DNA of 35,937 bases. Source: Ignavibacteriales bacterium. Its GTDB lineage: Bacteria; Bacteroidota; Ignavibacteria; Ignavibacteriales; Ignavibacteriaceae. The notes below the pieces were generated by a model. It was given only the letters and a program-made list of their open reading frames with translations. It was not told the origin of the DNA and did not search any database. Numbering within the stretch: the stretch's first letter is position 1; each line of letters opens with the position of its first letter. The position numbers and the translations under genes were made by a program. Of the stretch, positions 25,684 to 32,541 are shown one piece after another. The stretch is from positions 1-35,937 of the forward strand of contig JAAYVN010000084.1 in NCBI GenBank assembly GCA_012517155.1, read 5' to 3'.

Positions 25684-26730
25684 ATGCAAGAATACGCAGG
25701 AGCAATCCATATACACTCAAGGTTTTCGGACGGGAGCGGGGAGATACCGGAGATTGCGAGTTTGGCAAACGAGGCGGGGCTGGACTTTATAATCCTGACC
25801 GATCATAACACGCTGAGGGGATTGACCGAAGGATACGAAAGATTTTACGGGGAGACATTATGTCTGGTGGGGTGCGAGATAAATGACAAGGAAAACAAGA
25901 ATCATTATTTAGCGATGGGGATAGAGAAGACATTTTCGACAAGAATGCCGGCAAAGGAATTCGTAAGGGCAGTAAAAGAGAGCGGGGGGATTGGATTTCT
26001 AGCGCATCCATTTGAGAAGAGGGATTCGATGAAGGAGCATCCGCCATATCCGTGGACGGAGTGGGACTGTGATGAGTACACAGGGATAGAGATATGGAAT
26101 CATATGTCGGAGTGGATGGAGAACTTAACAGAACAGAACAAATACCAGGCATTCATGCATCCGCTAAAATCAATTGCCGGTCCGACAAAAGAAGCGCTAA
26201 CGAAGTGGGATGAAGAAAGTATGAAGCGGAAGGTGGTGGGGATAGGGGGAATTGACGCGCATGCACACAGAGTGAATCTGCTGGGATTTTTTGAAGTTGA
26301 GGTGTTCCCTTATAAAGTTTTATTTAAATCAATAAGGACGCATGTTCTTACGCATCACAAGCTGGACAGAAAGAAAGGGGAGGAGGGAGTTAAGAAGGGG
26401 AAGAGTATGATATATGAAGCGCTGAGGGAGGGAAGATGTTTTGTATCAAACTATTATCATGGAGATGCGACCGGATTCAGATTTTTTGCAGAAGAGGGGA
26501 AGAATGTGTATCAGATGGGGGATAAGGTAAAACTGACCAAGAACTTAAAACTGCGGGTGGAGGTTCCGGAAGTTGTGGCTACGATAAGGGTAATCAGGAA
26601 CGGGGAACTATATGCAATTACGGAGGGATTAAAAGGGGAGTATGAAGTAAGCGAAGGGGGGATGTACAGGACAGAGATATTTGTCAATAAGAAAGCATGG
26701 ATATTCTCGAATCATATCAGAATTGAATAA
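25684..26730 (+). CDS. PHP-domain metal-dependent phosphoesterase
   Basis: A 348-residue cytoplasmic protein. The PHP metal-binding motifs are complete: HIHSRFSDGS (His9, His11, Asp16), LTDHNT (Asp40, His41), the GCEIN glutamate, a conserved LAHPFE and GIDAHA. The C-terminal 120 residues are beta-rich (about 270-348) and may be a separate domain. Relatives hydrolyse phosphoesters such as histidinol phosphate or small nucleotides; the substrate here is unknown. It has no signal peptide. It is transcribed alone, divergently from the glycosylase gene. Its codons are markedly rich in G (GGG, AGG, GAG), in line with the G excess of this strand. Confidence 0.85.
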   Translation: MQEYAGAIHIHSRFSDGSGEIPEIASLANEAGLDFIILTDHNTLRGLTEGYERFYGETLCLVGCEINDKENKNHYLAMGIEKTFSTRMPAKEFVRAVKESGGIGFLAHPFEKRDSMKEHPPYPWTEWDCDEYTGIEIWNHMSEWMENLTEQNKYQAFMHPLKSIAGPTKEALTKWDEESMKRKVVGIGGIDAHAHRVNLLGFFEVEVFPYKVLFKSIRTHVLTHHKLDRKKGEEGVKKGKSMIYEALREGRCFVSNYYHGDATGFRFFAEEGKNVYQMGDKVKLTKNLKLRVEVPEVVATIRVIRNGELYAITEGLKGEYEVSEGGMYRTEIFVNKKAWIFSNHIRIE

Positions 26731-26756
26731 TACAAGAGGGAGGGGGATAAAATAAA

Positions 26757-26777
26757 GGGTTCCCAATGCGAGAACCC
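26757..26777 (-). terminator. terminator of the DUF6266-like gene
   Basis: GGGTTC and GAACCC pair over 6 bp around a 9-base loop. On the minus strand the hairpin is followed by TTTATTTTATC. It starts 15 bases after the stop codon. The PHP gene ends 26 bases away on the other strand, so it may serve both, though the plus side lacks T. Confidence 0.55.
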
Positions 26778-26792
26778 AATCAAATCAAAGGA

Positions 26793-27458
26793 CTATGAAT
26801 TCAGAGGGAAAGAGGAGCCCTTATTAGAAAACCATTCCTGAACACCATCCTTAGAAAACAACAAAGCAGAATAAGCGATTACTTCCTGATACAGCGGGAA
26901 ATTTGAGGTAATATGATCACCGAGAGGGAAGACCTGCTCATGGGTACCGAACGTAACCTCGTTTTGCAGGTAAGCAAAGGAGAGGAAATCGGTATTGGTA
27001 TTCAGGGGTTTAATAAAAGCGAGCACGATAAAAAGTTGGTGAGAAGTTGATCCCGGGATGAAAGCATCATCTGAAAGAGTGAGAGTCAGGGTGTTGTTAA
27101 TCAAAGAAGCAGATTTTACTGGATTAATGAGAGTCAGGGGAGCTATCCGGTTGTTAGGGGAGAGGAATTCATTTGAGAGGCGATCCTTATTAGCCATGAG
27201 GATTTTTCTATAGGTTGTAGATCCGGATAATTCGGGATTATTCCAGAGTGCAGCCAGGGAATAGATCCTATTAACAAAAGAAGAAAATTTAGAATAAGAT
27301 TTGAACATATTCCGGGCGGTAACAGCTTTATCTGAATAACTCGCCTTATAATTCTGTGGTCTAACAGAAACCACCAATTTGTCATTCATATTTCGATAAA
27401 CAATATTTCCAATTTTCCCTATGGGAAGACCGAGTACTGACTTTTTAACCTTAGCCAT
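26793..27458 (-). CDS. DUF6266-like protein, function unknown
   Basis: A 221-residue protein without signal peptide or membrane helix. The N end MAKVKKSVLGLPIGKIGNIV, then a VSVRPQNY block and a long helical stretch (residues about 48-95), resembles DUF6266, a family seen in Bacteroidota and their phages. The resemblance is to the N-terminal glycine-lysine pattern only, so the assignment is tentative. The C half is beta-rich, with repeated Ser/Thr/Leu strands. ATG at 27458 has AGGTGT upstream; an earlier in-frame ATG at 27497 would start 13 codons earlier and lies before that site. The gene has its own promoter and terminator. Other possibilities: a phage-derived structural or an exported adhesion protein. 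Confidence 0.6.
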   Translation of the reverse strand: MAKVKKSVLGLPIGKIGNIVYRNMNDKLVVSVRPQNYKASYSDKAVTARNMFKSYSKFSSFVNRIYSLAALWNNPELSGSTTYRKILMANKDRLSNEFLSPNNRIAPLTLINPVKSASLINNTLTLTLSDDAFIPGSTSHQLFIVLAFIKPLNTNTDFLSFAYLQNEVTFGTHEQVFPLGDHITSNFPLYQEVIAYSALLFSKDGVQEWFSNKGSSFPLNS

Positions 27459-27494
27459 ATTAACACCTATATAAATAATTAACAAATTTGTATG

Positions 27495-27525
27495 CAAATA
27501 TATAAAGTTAAAATGGAAATTGCAA
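27495..27525 (-). promoter_or_regulatory. promoter of the DUF6266-like gene
   Basis: Minus strand: TTG (27525-27523), 20-base spacer, TATATTTG (27502-27495). It matches TTG-N20-TAnnTTTG exactly and stands 37 bases before the ATG. The same arrangement occurs in front of the TetR gene. The repeat array starts 18 bases upstream of the TTG. Confidence 0.6.
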
Positions 27526-27543
27526 GACTTTTGTATCGAGTTA

Positions 27544-27631
27544 AGTACGTAATCAGTACCTATTCACCACGTATTCAGTACGTAATCACTACGTATTCAC
27601 CACGTAATCACTACGTAAACACCACGTATTC
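27544..27631. repeat. eight tandem 11-bp repeats, consensus ACTACGTATTC
   Basis: Units begin at 27544, 27555, 27566, 27577, 27588, 27599, 27610 and 27621. Variation is confined to a few positions: AGT, ACC or ACT at the start, and TATTC or TAATC at the end (TAAAC once). Seven of eight keep ACGTA, and four contain the palindrome TACGTA. A degenerate ninth unit follows. The period is close to one DNA turn, so the sites face the same side. It lies just upstream of the DUF6266-like promoter. It could be a protein-binding array or a minisatellite. Confidence 0.85.
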
Positions 27632-27706
27632 ACATCGAAAGAAGAGGGGGATTTTGGTGGGGGGAAGGGTGAAAAAAGAAAAAAAGAAGAAATTTTAAGA
27701 AAATTG

Positions 27707-27737
27707 TTGACAAGGAGGGAAAGATGTGTTATATTTG
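27707..27737 (+). promoter_or_regulatory. promoter of the TetR gene
   Basis: TTGACA (27707-27712) and TATATT (27730-27735) are separated by 17 bases, a near-consensus sigma-70 layout. Read the Bacteroidota way it is TTG-N20-TATATTTG. The leader to the ATG at 27779 is about 35 bases and carries no clear ribosome site. Confidence 0.65.
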
Positions 27738-27774
27738 ATAGAGTTATTTAATTAATTTATTTAATAGAGCTATT
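27737..27774 (+). promoter_or_regulatory. two candidate TetR operator sites
   Basis: GATAGAGTTATT (27737-27748) and AATAGAGCTATT (27763-27774) share 10 of 12 bases, 26 bp apart. The second is a palindrome (AATAG-AG-CTATT). The first begins on the last base of the -7 element, and the second ends four bases before the ATG. TetR-family genes often repress themselves from such sites. Inference only. Confidence 0.45.
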
Positions 27775-27778
27775 AAGA

Positions 27779-28399
27779 ATGGAAGAAAATAAAAATACAA
27801 ATTTAGAACAGGCTATACTTGAAGTAGCGGAGAGGTTGTTCCTGGAGAAGGGATTTGCGATGACTTCGACTACGGAAATAGCTAAGGAAGCAGGGTGTAA
27901 TCAGGGACTAGTGCATTATTATTACCGGACTAAGGAGAAATTGTTTGAGGAGGTTTTTTCGAAAAAGGCGGAGTTGTTTTTTTCGGCATTCATGAATGTG
28001 GAGAATGAGGAGCTGCCGTTTAGGGAAAAACTGCGAAGGGTGATAGAGGTGCATTTTGATATGCTGATGAAGAATCCGAGGCTGCCGTTTTTGCTGATTA
28101 ATGAGTTTACTACAAATCCGGGGAGGGTTTTGTCGGTGAAGGAGAAGATAAAGAATTTGCCGGAGTCGGTGCTTGCAAAAATGGAGAAGGAGCTGAAGGA
28201 AGAGATTCGCTGCGGGAGGATTAGGGAGATTGAGCTGGTTGATCTGATGCTGATGATTATCTCGCTGAACGGAGGGCTGTTTATTGCAAAGCCAATTATG
28301 GGGGCGATTATGGGGATGGGGGAGGAGGAATGGGAGAGACTGGCAAAGCGGAGAAGGGATGAGAATGTGAGGATAATTTTGCAGGCGGTGGAGGGGTGA
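27779..28399 (+). CDS. TetR/AcrR family transcriptional regulator
   Basis: A 206-residue regulator. The DNA-binding helix-turn-helix spans about residues 10-56, with AERLFLEKGFAMTSTTEIAKEAG and HYYYRTKEKLFEEVF, the canonical TetR pattern. The C-terminal ligand and dimerisation domain (60-206) is helical and unassigned. It stands at the head of an export operon (TolC-type channel, HlyD adaptor, two ABC ATPases, two permeases). The TetR regulator CecR next to E. coli ybhGFSR is the closest known parallel. Self-repression and control of the exporter by a substrate are likely. A 238-base gap separates it from the channel gene, so the exporter may also have its own promoter. No clear ribosome site is seen. 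Confidence 0.92.
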   Translation: MEENKNTNLEQAILEVAERLFLEKGFAMTSTTEIAKEAGCNQGLVHYYYRTKEKLFEEVFSKKAELFFSAFMNVENEELPFREKLRRVIEVHFDMLMKNPRLPFLLINEFTTNPGRVLSVKEKIKNLPESVLAKMEKELKEEIRCGRIREIELVDLMLMIISLNGGLFIAKPIMGAIMGMGEEEWERLAKRRRDENVRIILQAVEG

Positions 28400-28449
28400 T
28401 AGGGATGGAGGGACGGAAAAAATGTTTATTTGTTGAGGTGAATGTTTGT

Positions 28450-28481
28450 ATGGATGAATGGATGCATGGATGCATGGATGA
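28450..28481. repeat. four tandem 8-bp repeats (ATGGATGA/C)
   Basis: ATGGATGA, ATGGATGC, ATGGATGC and ATGGATGA follow each other without gaps, 50 bases after the TetR stop codon. The 8-bp unit would shift frame on gain or loss, so it is probably a simple-sequence repeat in noncoding DNA. Confidence 0.75.
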
Positions 28482-28571
28482 ATTATATGGAGGGAGGGAG
28501 AGTTTTGTTGATTTGTAGAAAGTGGGGGCGGGTGTCCGGTGAGGTTCTTCGGCACGGGATTGGTTTTTTAC

Positions 28572-28610
28572 CACAGATTCACACAGATTATACACGGATT
28601 CTCACAGATT
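28572..28610. repeat. four phased CACRGATT repeats
   Basis: CACAGATT at 28572, 28582 and 28603 and CACGGATT at 28593, at spacings of 10, 11 and 10 bases, averaging one helical turn. They end 28 bases before the TolC-type gene. Similar CACAGATT runs are scattered noncoding repeats in many bacterial genomes. A control role is possible but unproven. Confidence 0.65.
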
Positions 28611-28637
28611 ATTTGTGCACAAAGGTTTAATAGTTAA

Positions 28638-29906
28638 ATGGTGAAAGGTATGAGAAGAGGTATTTGGATTTTGGTTTTAACGGGATGGATTAGTTTTACA
28701 TCCGGACAGGTGACGCTGGAGGTGTGCCAGGAGAAGGCGAAACGAAATTATCCCATTGTAAAACAGTACGGAATTATTGAAGCTATAGCAGAGAATAATT
28801 TATCGAACGCAAATAAAGGATGGCTGCCACAACTTTCGATTACGGGACGGATTACACATCAGTCTGACGTAACGGAATTGCCAATCAAACTGCCAACAAT
28901 AAATATTGAGGGGATGAGCAAGGACCAGTATCAGGGGGTGGTAGAAATCACGCAGACTATATGGGACGGGGGGATAATAAGTTCGCAGAAGGGAATAACC
29001 AAAGCGAACAGGGAATTGGAGAAGAGCAAACTTGATGTGGATTTATATGCGCTGAGGGAGAGGGTGAATCAGTATTATTTCGGGATACTGCTTCTGGAAG
29101 AGCAGTTGAAGACAAATGAAATCCTGATTGACGAACTGAAGAGTAATTACGATAAAGTATCGGCGATGGTTAAGAACGGAGTGGCAAACGAGGCAGATCT
29201 CAATGCGGTAAGGGTTGAGGAGATAAAAGCGGAACAGAGGAAAATTGAGATTATGACTACGGGGAAGGGGTACAGAGAGATGCTATCGCTGCTGACCGGG
29301 GAAGATATAATGGAGGGGACGGTTTTTGAGAAACCGGGAACGGAATTGCCGGCAGGGGCGATGACGAACAGGCGACCGGAACTGGATTTATTTGACTCAC
29401 AGAAAATGTTATTTGAGAGTCAGCGGGGAACAATCAACGCGGGGATAATGCCAAGAATCGGCTTGTTTGTTCAGGGGGGATACGGGAAGCCGGGGCTGAA
29501 TATGCTGAAGAATGAGGTGTCGGGATATTACATAGGGGGAGTGAGACTGAGCTGGAATCTGAGCGGACTTTACACAAGGGGGAATAGTCTTGAAACGATT
29601 GAGCTAAACAGCAAGGCGTTAGATTCACAGAGGGAGACGTTTCTATTTAACAGCGAGATAAAATCTGTTCAGCAGATTAATGAAATCAAAAAGATACGAC
29701 AGCTAATTGGAAAGGATGCGGAAATAATTCAGCTAAGGAACAGTATTAAAAGAGCGGCGGAATCAAAGGTGGAGAACGGAACACTTTCGGTGACTGATTT
29801 GGTGAGAGAGATTAATTCTGAGAATATGGCAAGGCAGGAGATGGCGCTGCACGAGATTCAGCTGATGATGACAATTTACAATTTAAAGAATTTATACAAC
29901 AATTAA
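28638..29906 (+). CDS. TolC-family outer membrane efflux protein
   Basis: A 422-residue protein with a signal peptide (to about residue 23, TSG). The mature part is the outer membrane efflux protein fold: a first repeat (about 25-210) and a second repeat (about 230-420). It shows the conserved NLSNANKGWLPQLSITG and SITGRITHQ segments and paired long helices (residues 95-190 and 320-420). It would form the outer membrane channel of the exporter. It is followed by the adaptor gene after 10 bases. ATG at 28638 has AAAGG 12 bases upstream; ATG at 28650 is an alternative start. Its codons favour G-ending triplets. Confidence 0.9.
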   Translation: MVKGMRRGIWILVLTGWISFTSGQVTLEVCQEKAKRNYPIVKQYGIIEAIAENNLSNANKGWLPQLSITGRITHQSDVTELPIKLPTINIEGMSKDQYQGVVEITQTIWDGGIISSQKGITKANRELEKSKLDVDLYALRERVNQYYFGILLLEEQLKTNEILIDELKSNYDKVSAMVKNGVANEADLNAVRVEEIKAEQRKIEIMTTGKGYREMLSLLTGEDIMEGTVFEKPGTELPAGAMTNRRPELDLFDSQKMLFESQRGTINAGIMPRIGLFVQGGYGKPGLNMLKNEVSGYYIGGVRLSWNLSGLYTRGNSLETIELNSKALDSQRETFLFNSEIKSVQQINEIKKIRQLIGKDAEIIQLRNSIKRAAESKVENGTLSVTDLVREINSENMARQEMALHEIQLMMTIYNLKNLYNN

Positions 29907-29916
29907 GAAGCGAAAA

Positions 29917-30822
29917 ATGAAAACAATGCAATATGTTATTTTAGGAATAGCAATAGTTTTAATATCAGGATGCGGCGGGGGAGAGGGAGAGTTTGACGCA
30001 TCGGGAGTATTTGAAGCGACGGAAGTTATAGTCTCCGCCGAGGCAAACGGAAAGATACTGGAGTTCAATGCGAATGAGGGGGATACGCTTGAGGCGGGAG
30101 AGAGGCTGGGTTATATTGACAGTCTGCAATTATACCTGAAGAAGTTACAACTGCTGGCAAGTCAGAGAAGTGTGCAGAAAAGGATGCCGGACATCAGGAC
30201 ACAGATAGCGGCAACAGAGCAGCAGATAGCAACAGCGAAGAAGGAAAAAGAGCGGGTTGAGAATCTGCTGAAAGCAAATGCGGTTAACAAGAAGCAGCTG
30301 GATGATCTGAATGCACAGATAGCTTTTTTAGAGAAGCAGCTTGCGGCACAGAGATCGAGTCTGAGCACAACCAATCAGAGCTTAACGGAGGAGAGCAGTG
30401 CGCTGGAGATTCAGATAAAGCAGATAAACGATCAGCTTGAGAAGAGCCGGATAATAAATCCGATAAGGGGGACGCTGTTAGTTAAATATGCAGAGACCGG
30501 AGAAATTACGGGAACGGGAAAACCTTTATTTAAGATAGCGGATATGGAGAATATGTATTTGCGGGCGTATATCAGCACAGGACAACTGACAAAGCTAAAA
30601 CTCGGGGAGACGGTGAAAGTATTTGCCGATTACGGTGAGGATGAGTATAAAGAATATAAGGGAAAAGTGACCTGGATATCGAGCAAGGCGGAATTCACAC
30701 CGAAGTCGATACAGACAAAAGATGAAAGGGCTAACTTAGTATATGCCGTTAAGATACAGGTGAAGAATGACGGATATCTTAAAATCGGAATGTACGGGGA
30801 AATAGAAATCAGCGAAGAATGA
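29917..30822 (+). CDS. HlyD/YbhG-type periplasmic adaptor, lipoprotein
   Basis: A 301-residue membrane-fusion protein linking the inner membrane ABC complex to the outer membrane channel. The signal peptide ends in LISGCGGG, so it is probably a lipoprotein. A biotinyl-lipoyl-like segment (FDASGVFEATEVIVSAEANG and KPLFKIADMENMYLRAYI) surrounds a coiled-coil hairpin (about 75-180; heptads rich in Gln, Lys and Glu). A beta-barrel domain follows. The layout and neighbours match E. coli YbhG. Its stop codon overlaps the first ATPase start (ATGA). Confidence 0.92.
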   Translation: MKTMQYVILGIAIVLISGCGGGEGEFDASGVFEATEVIVSAEANGKILEFNANEGDTLEAGERLGYIDSLQLYLKKLQLLASQRSVQKRMPDIRTQIAATEQQIATAKKEKERVENLLKANAVNKKQLDDLNAQIAFLEKQLAAQRSSLSTTNQSLTEESSALEIQIKQINDQLEKSRIINPIRGTLLVKYAETGEITGTGKPLFKIADMENMYLRAYISTGQLTKLKLGETVKVFADYGEDEYKEYKGKVTWISSKAEFTPKSIQTKDERANLVYAVKIQVKNDGYLKIGMYGEIEISEE

Positions 30823-31727
30823 AAGCCATAGAAGTAAAAGGACTTAAGAAGAAGTACCGGAAGACCGAAGCCATAAAGGGAGTAAGCTTTGAAGTTGATA
30901 AGGGAGAGCTGTTCGGGATAATCGGTCCGGACGGAGCCGGGAAGACAACGCTATTCAGGATACTGACAACATTAATATATCCTGATGAGGGGGAGGCGAG
31001 AGTTGAAGGACTGGATACAATAAAGGATTACAAGGAGATACGTCACATAGTCGGGTATATGCCGGGGAGATTCTCGTTATATCAGGACTTAAGTGTAGAA
31101 GAGAATCTGACATTTTTTGCGACCGTATTCAACACCACCATAAAAGAGAATTACCATTTAATAGAAGATATATACAAACAGATAGAGCCATTCAAGAGAC
31201 GAAAAGCGGGGAAGCTGAGCGGGGGAATGAAACAGAAGCTGGCTTTGAGCTGCGCATTAATACACAAGCCTAAAGTACTTTTCTTAGACGAACCGACAAC
31301 AGGAGTGGATCCGGTATCGAGAAAAGAATTCTGGGGGATGTTAAAGAAACTGAAGAAAGAGGGGATAACAATAATTGTATCCACGCCATACATGGATGAG
31401 GCGATGCTGTGTGACAGGATAGCGCTGATATCGGAAGGAGAGATAATGAAGATAAACAGTCCGGAGGGGATAATCGACGAATATGATTCGCGGTTATGGA
31501 AGATAAGGGGGGAGGATATGCACAGATTATTAAAGGACGTAAGAGAGTACGAGGGGACCGAGAGCTGCTATGCATTCGGGGATTCGCTGCACATAACATT
31601 AAAGGGGGGAGAAGAGAGTATAGGGGGGTTAGAGAAATTTGCTGAAGAAAAGGGGCACGGAAAAATCAGAGGGGAAGAGATAAGGGCAAACATAGAAGAC
31701 TGCTTTATGAAACTAATGAAGAAGTGA
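30819..31727 (+). CDS. ABC transporter ATPase 1 (YbhF N-half-like, H-loop lost)
   Basis: A 302-residue nucleotide-binding protein. Walker A is GPDGAGKTT (36-44), the signature is intact (LSGGM at 133-137) and Walker B with catalytic Glu is VLFLDEP (153-159). The switch histidine is missing: STPYMDEA has Pro190 where most have His. In E. coli YbhF the N-half ATPase also lacks this His. The C-terminal tail (residues about 225-302) is an extra regulatory extension. It pairs with the next ATPase, whose signature is degenerate; together they would make one active and one degenerate site. The stop is followed one base later by the second ATPase start. Confidence 0.93.
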   Translation: MKAIEVKGLKKKYRKTEAIKGVSFEVDKGELFGIIGPDGAGKTTLFRILTTLIYPDEGEARVEGLDTIKDYKEIRHIVGYMPGRFSLYQDLSVEENLTFFATVFNTTIKENYHLIEDIYKQIEPFKRRKAGKLSGGMKQKLALSCALIHKPKVLFLDEPTTGVDPVSRKEFWGMLKKLKKEGITIIVSTPYMDEAMLCDRIALISEGEIMKINSPEGIIDEYDSRLWKIRGEDMHRLLKDVREYEGTESCYAFGDSLHITLKGGEESIGGLEKFAEEKGHGKIRGEEIRANIEDCFMKLMKK

Positions 31728-31728
31728 T

Positions 31729-32469
31729 ATGAAGAAGGTAATCGAGGCAGAGAATTTAGTAAAGAAATTCGGAGACTTCACAGCAGTTGACAACATCACC
31801 TTTCAGGTAAATGAGGGGGAGATATTCGGATTTTTAGGGGCGAACGGAGCGGGAAAGACAACTGCGATGAGGATGCTTTGCGGACTAAGCAAACCGACTT
31901 CGGGGGAAGGGAGAGTTGCGGGTTACGACATTGGGAAAGAAGCCGAAAAAGTAAAGGCGAACATAGGTTACATGAGTCAGAAATTTTCTTTATACAATGA
32001 TTTGAAAGTTTGGGAGAACATAAGGCTTTTCGGCGGGATATACGGAATGGGGAGTGATGAAATAAAAGAAAAAACAGATGAGTTGTTAAAGAGGTTAAAT
32101 TTCGAAAATGAGAAGAACACAATGGTAAAATCGTTACCGCTGGGGTGGAAGCAGAAGCTGGCATTTTCAGTATCAATATTTCACAATCCAAAAATAGTAT
32201 TTCTGGACGAGCCGACGGGGGGAGTGGATCCAGCAACGAGAAGGCAGTTCTGGGAATTAATATACGAGGCGACAGACAGGGGGATAACAGTATTCGTGAC
32301 AACTCATTATATGGATGAGGCGGAGTACTGCGACAGAGTTTCGATAATGGTGGACGGAAGGATAGACGCTTTGGAGAGTCCGATGAAGTTACGGGAAACA
32401 TACGATGCGAAGAACATGGATGAGGTATTTTATCAGCTTGCGCGAACCGCAAAAAGGAACGGGGGATAG
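31729..32469 (+). CDS. ABC transporter ATPase 2 (YbhF C-half-like, degenerate signature)
   Basis: A 246-residue nucleotide-binding protein. Walker A is GANGAGKTT (37-45), Walker B FLDEP, and the switch His is present in TTHYMDEAEYCD. The signature is LPLGW (136-140) instead of LSGGQ, as in the C-half of YbhF. In a heterodimer, its weak signature would face the first ATPase's Walker A and missing switch His. So the degenerate site is made of both degenerate elements, and the other site is complete. It ends in TAG, directly followed by the ATG of a 23-residue micro-frame (32470). Confidence 0.92.
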   Translation: MKKVIEAENLVKKFGDFTAVDNITFQVNEGEIFGFLGANGAGKTTAMRMLCGLSKPTSGEGRVAGYDIGKEAEKVKANIGYMSQKFSLYNDLKVWENIRLFGGIYGMGSDEIKEKTDELLKRLNFENEKNTMVKSLPLGWKQKLAFSVSIFHNPKIVFLDEPTGGVDPATRRQFWELIYEATDRGITVFVTTHYMDEAEYCDRVSIMVDGRIDALESPMKLRETYDAKNMDEVFYQLARTAKRNGG

Positions 32470-32541
32470 ATGAAAAAGAAAGTGAGGATGTTTCTGAGCT
32501 GCAGGCGACTGATTCACGTCAGGAGAGGAGGGGAGAAATGA
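32470..32541 (+). CDS. possible 23-residue leader-type micro-ORF
   Basis: ATG at 32470 follows the ATPase 2 stop codon with no gap and the frame ends in TGA at 32541, overlapping the permease ATG (ATGA). The product is short and strongly basic (7 Arg, 4 Lys). GAGGAGGGG ahead of 32538 could be the permease ribosome site. It may couple translation across the 68-base gap or be chance. No family is recognised. Confidence 0.3.
   Translation: MKKKVRMFLSCRRLIHVRRGGEK

Larger units (their letters stand above)
27459..27778. other. divergent control region with an 11-bp repeat array
   Basis: This 320-base gap separates the DUF6266-like gene (minus) from the TetR gene (plus). From left to right it holds the minus-strand promoter (27495-27525), the 11-bp array (27544-27631), a purine-rich stretch (about 27636-27700) and the plus-strand promoter (27707-27737). 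Two near-identical candidate operator sites (27737-27748 and 27763-27774) follow. Reading frames across the array are a by-product of its 11-bp period and are not called as genes. Confidence 0.7.

Noticed and set aside
27544-27631. CRISPR array
   Set aside because: Units are 11 bp, contiguous and without spacers; no cas gene is present.
27492-27698. open frame across the 11-bp array with 11-residue repeats
   Set aside because: Any open frame across an 11-bp tandem array repeats every 33 bases, so the protein repeat is an artefact. The ATG overlaps the promoter of the opposite gene and there is no ribosome site.
27908-28595. minus-strand frames opposite the TetR gene and spacer
   Set aside because: Products are low-complexity, rich in Pro, His, Ser and Leu, as expected when G-rich coding DNA is read backwards.
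28450-28610. insertion sequence remnant
   Set aside because: There are tandem repeats only; no terminal inverted repeats or transposase fragments could be found.
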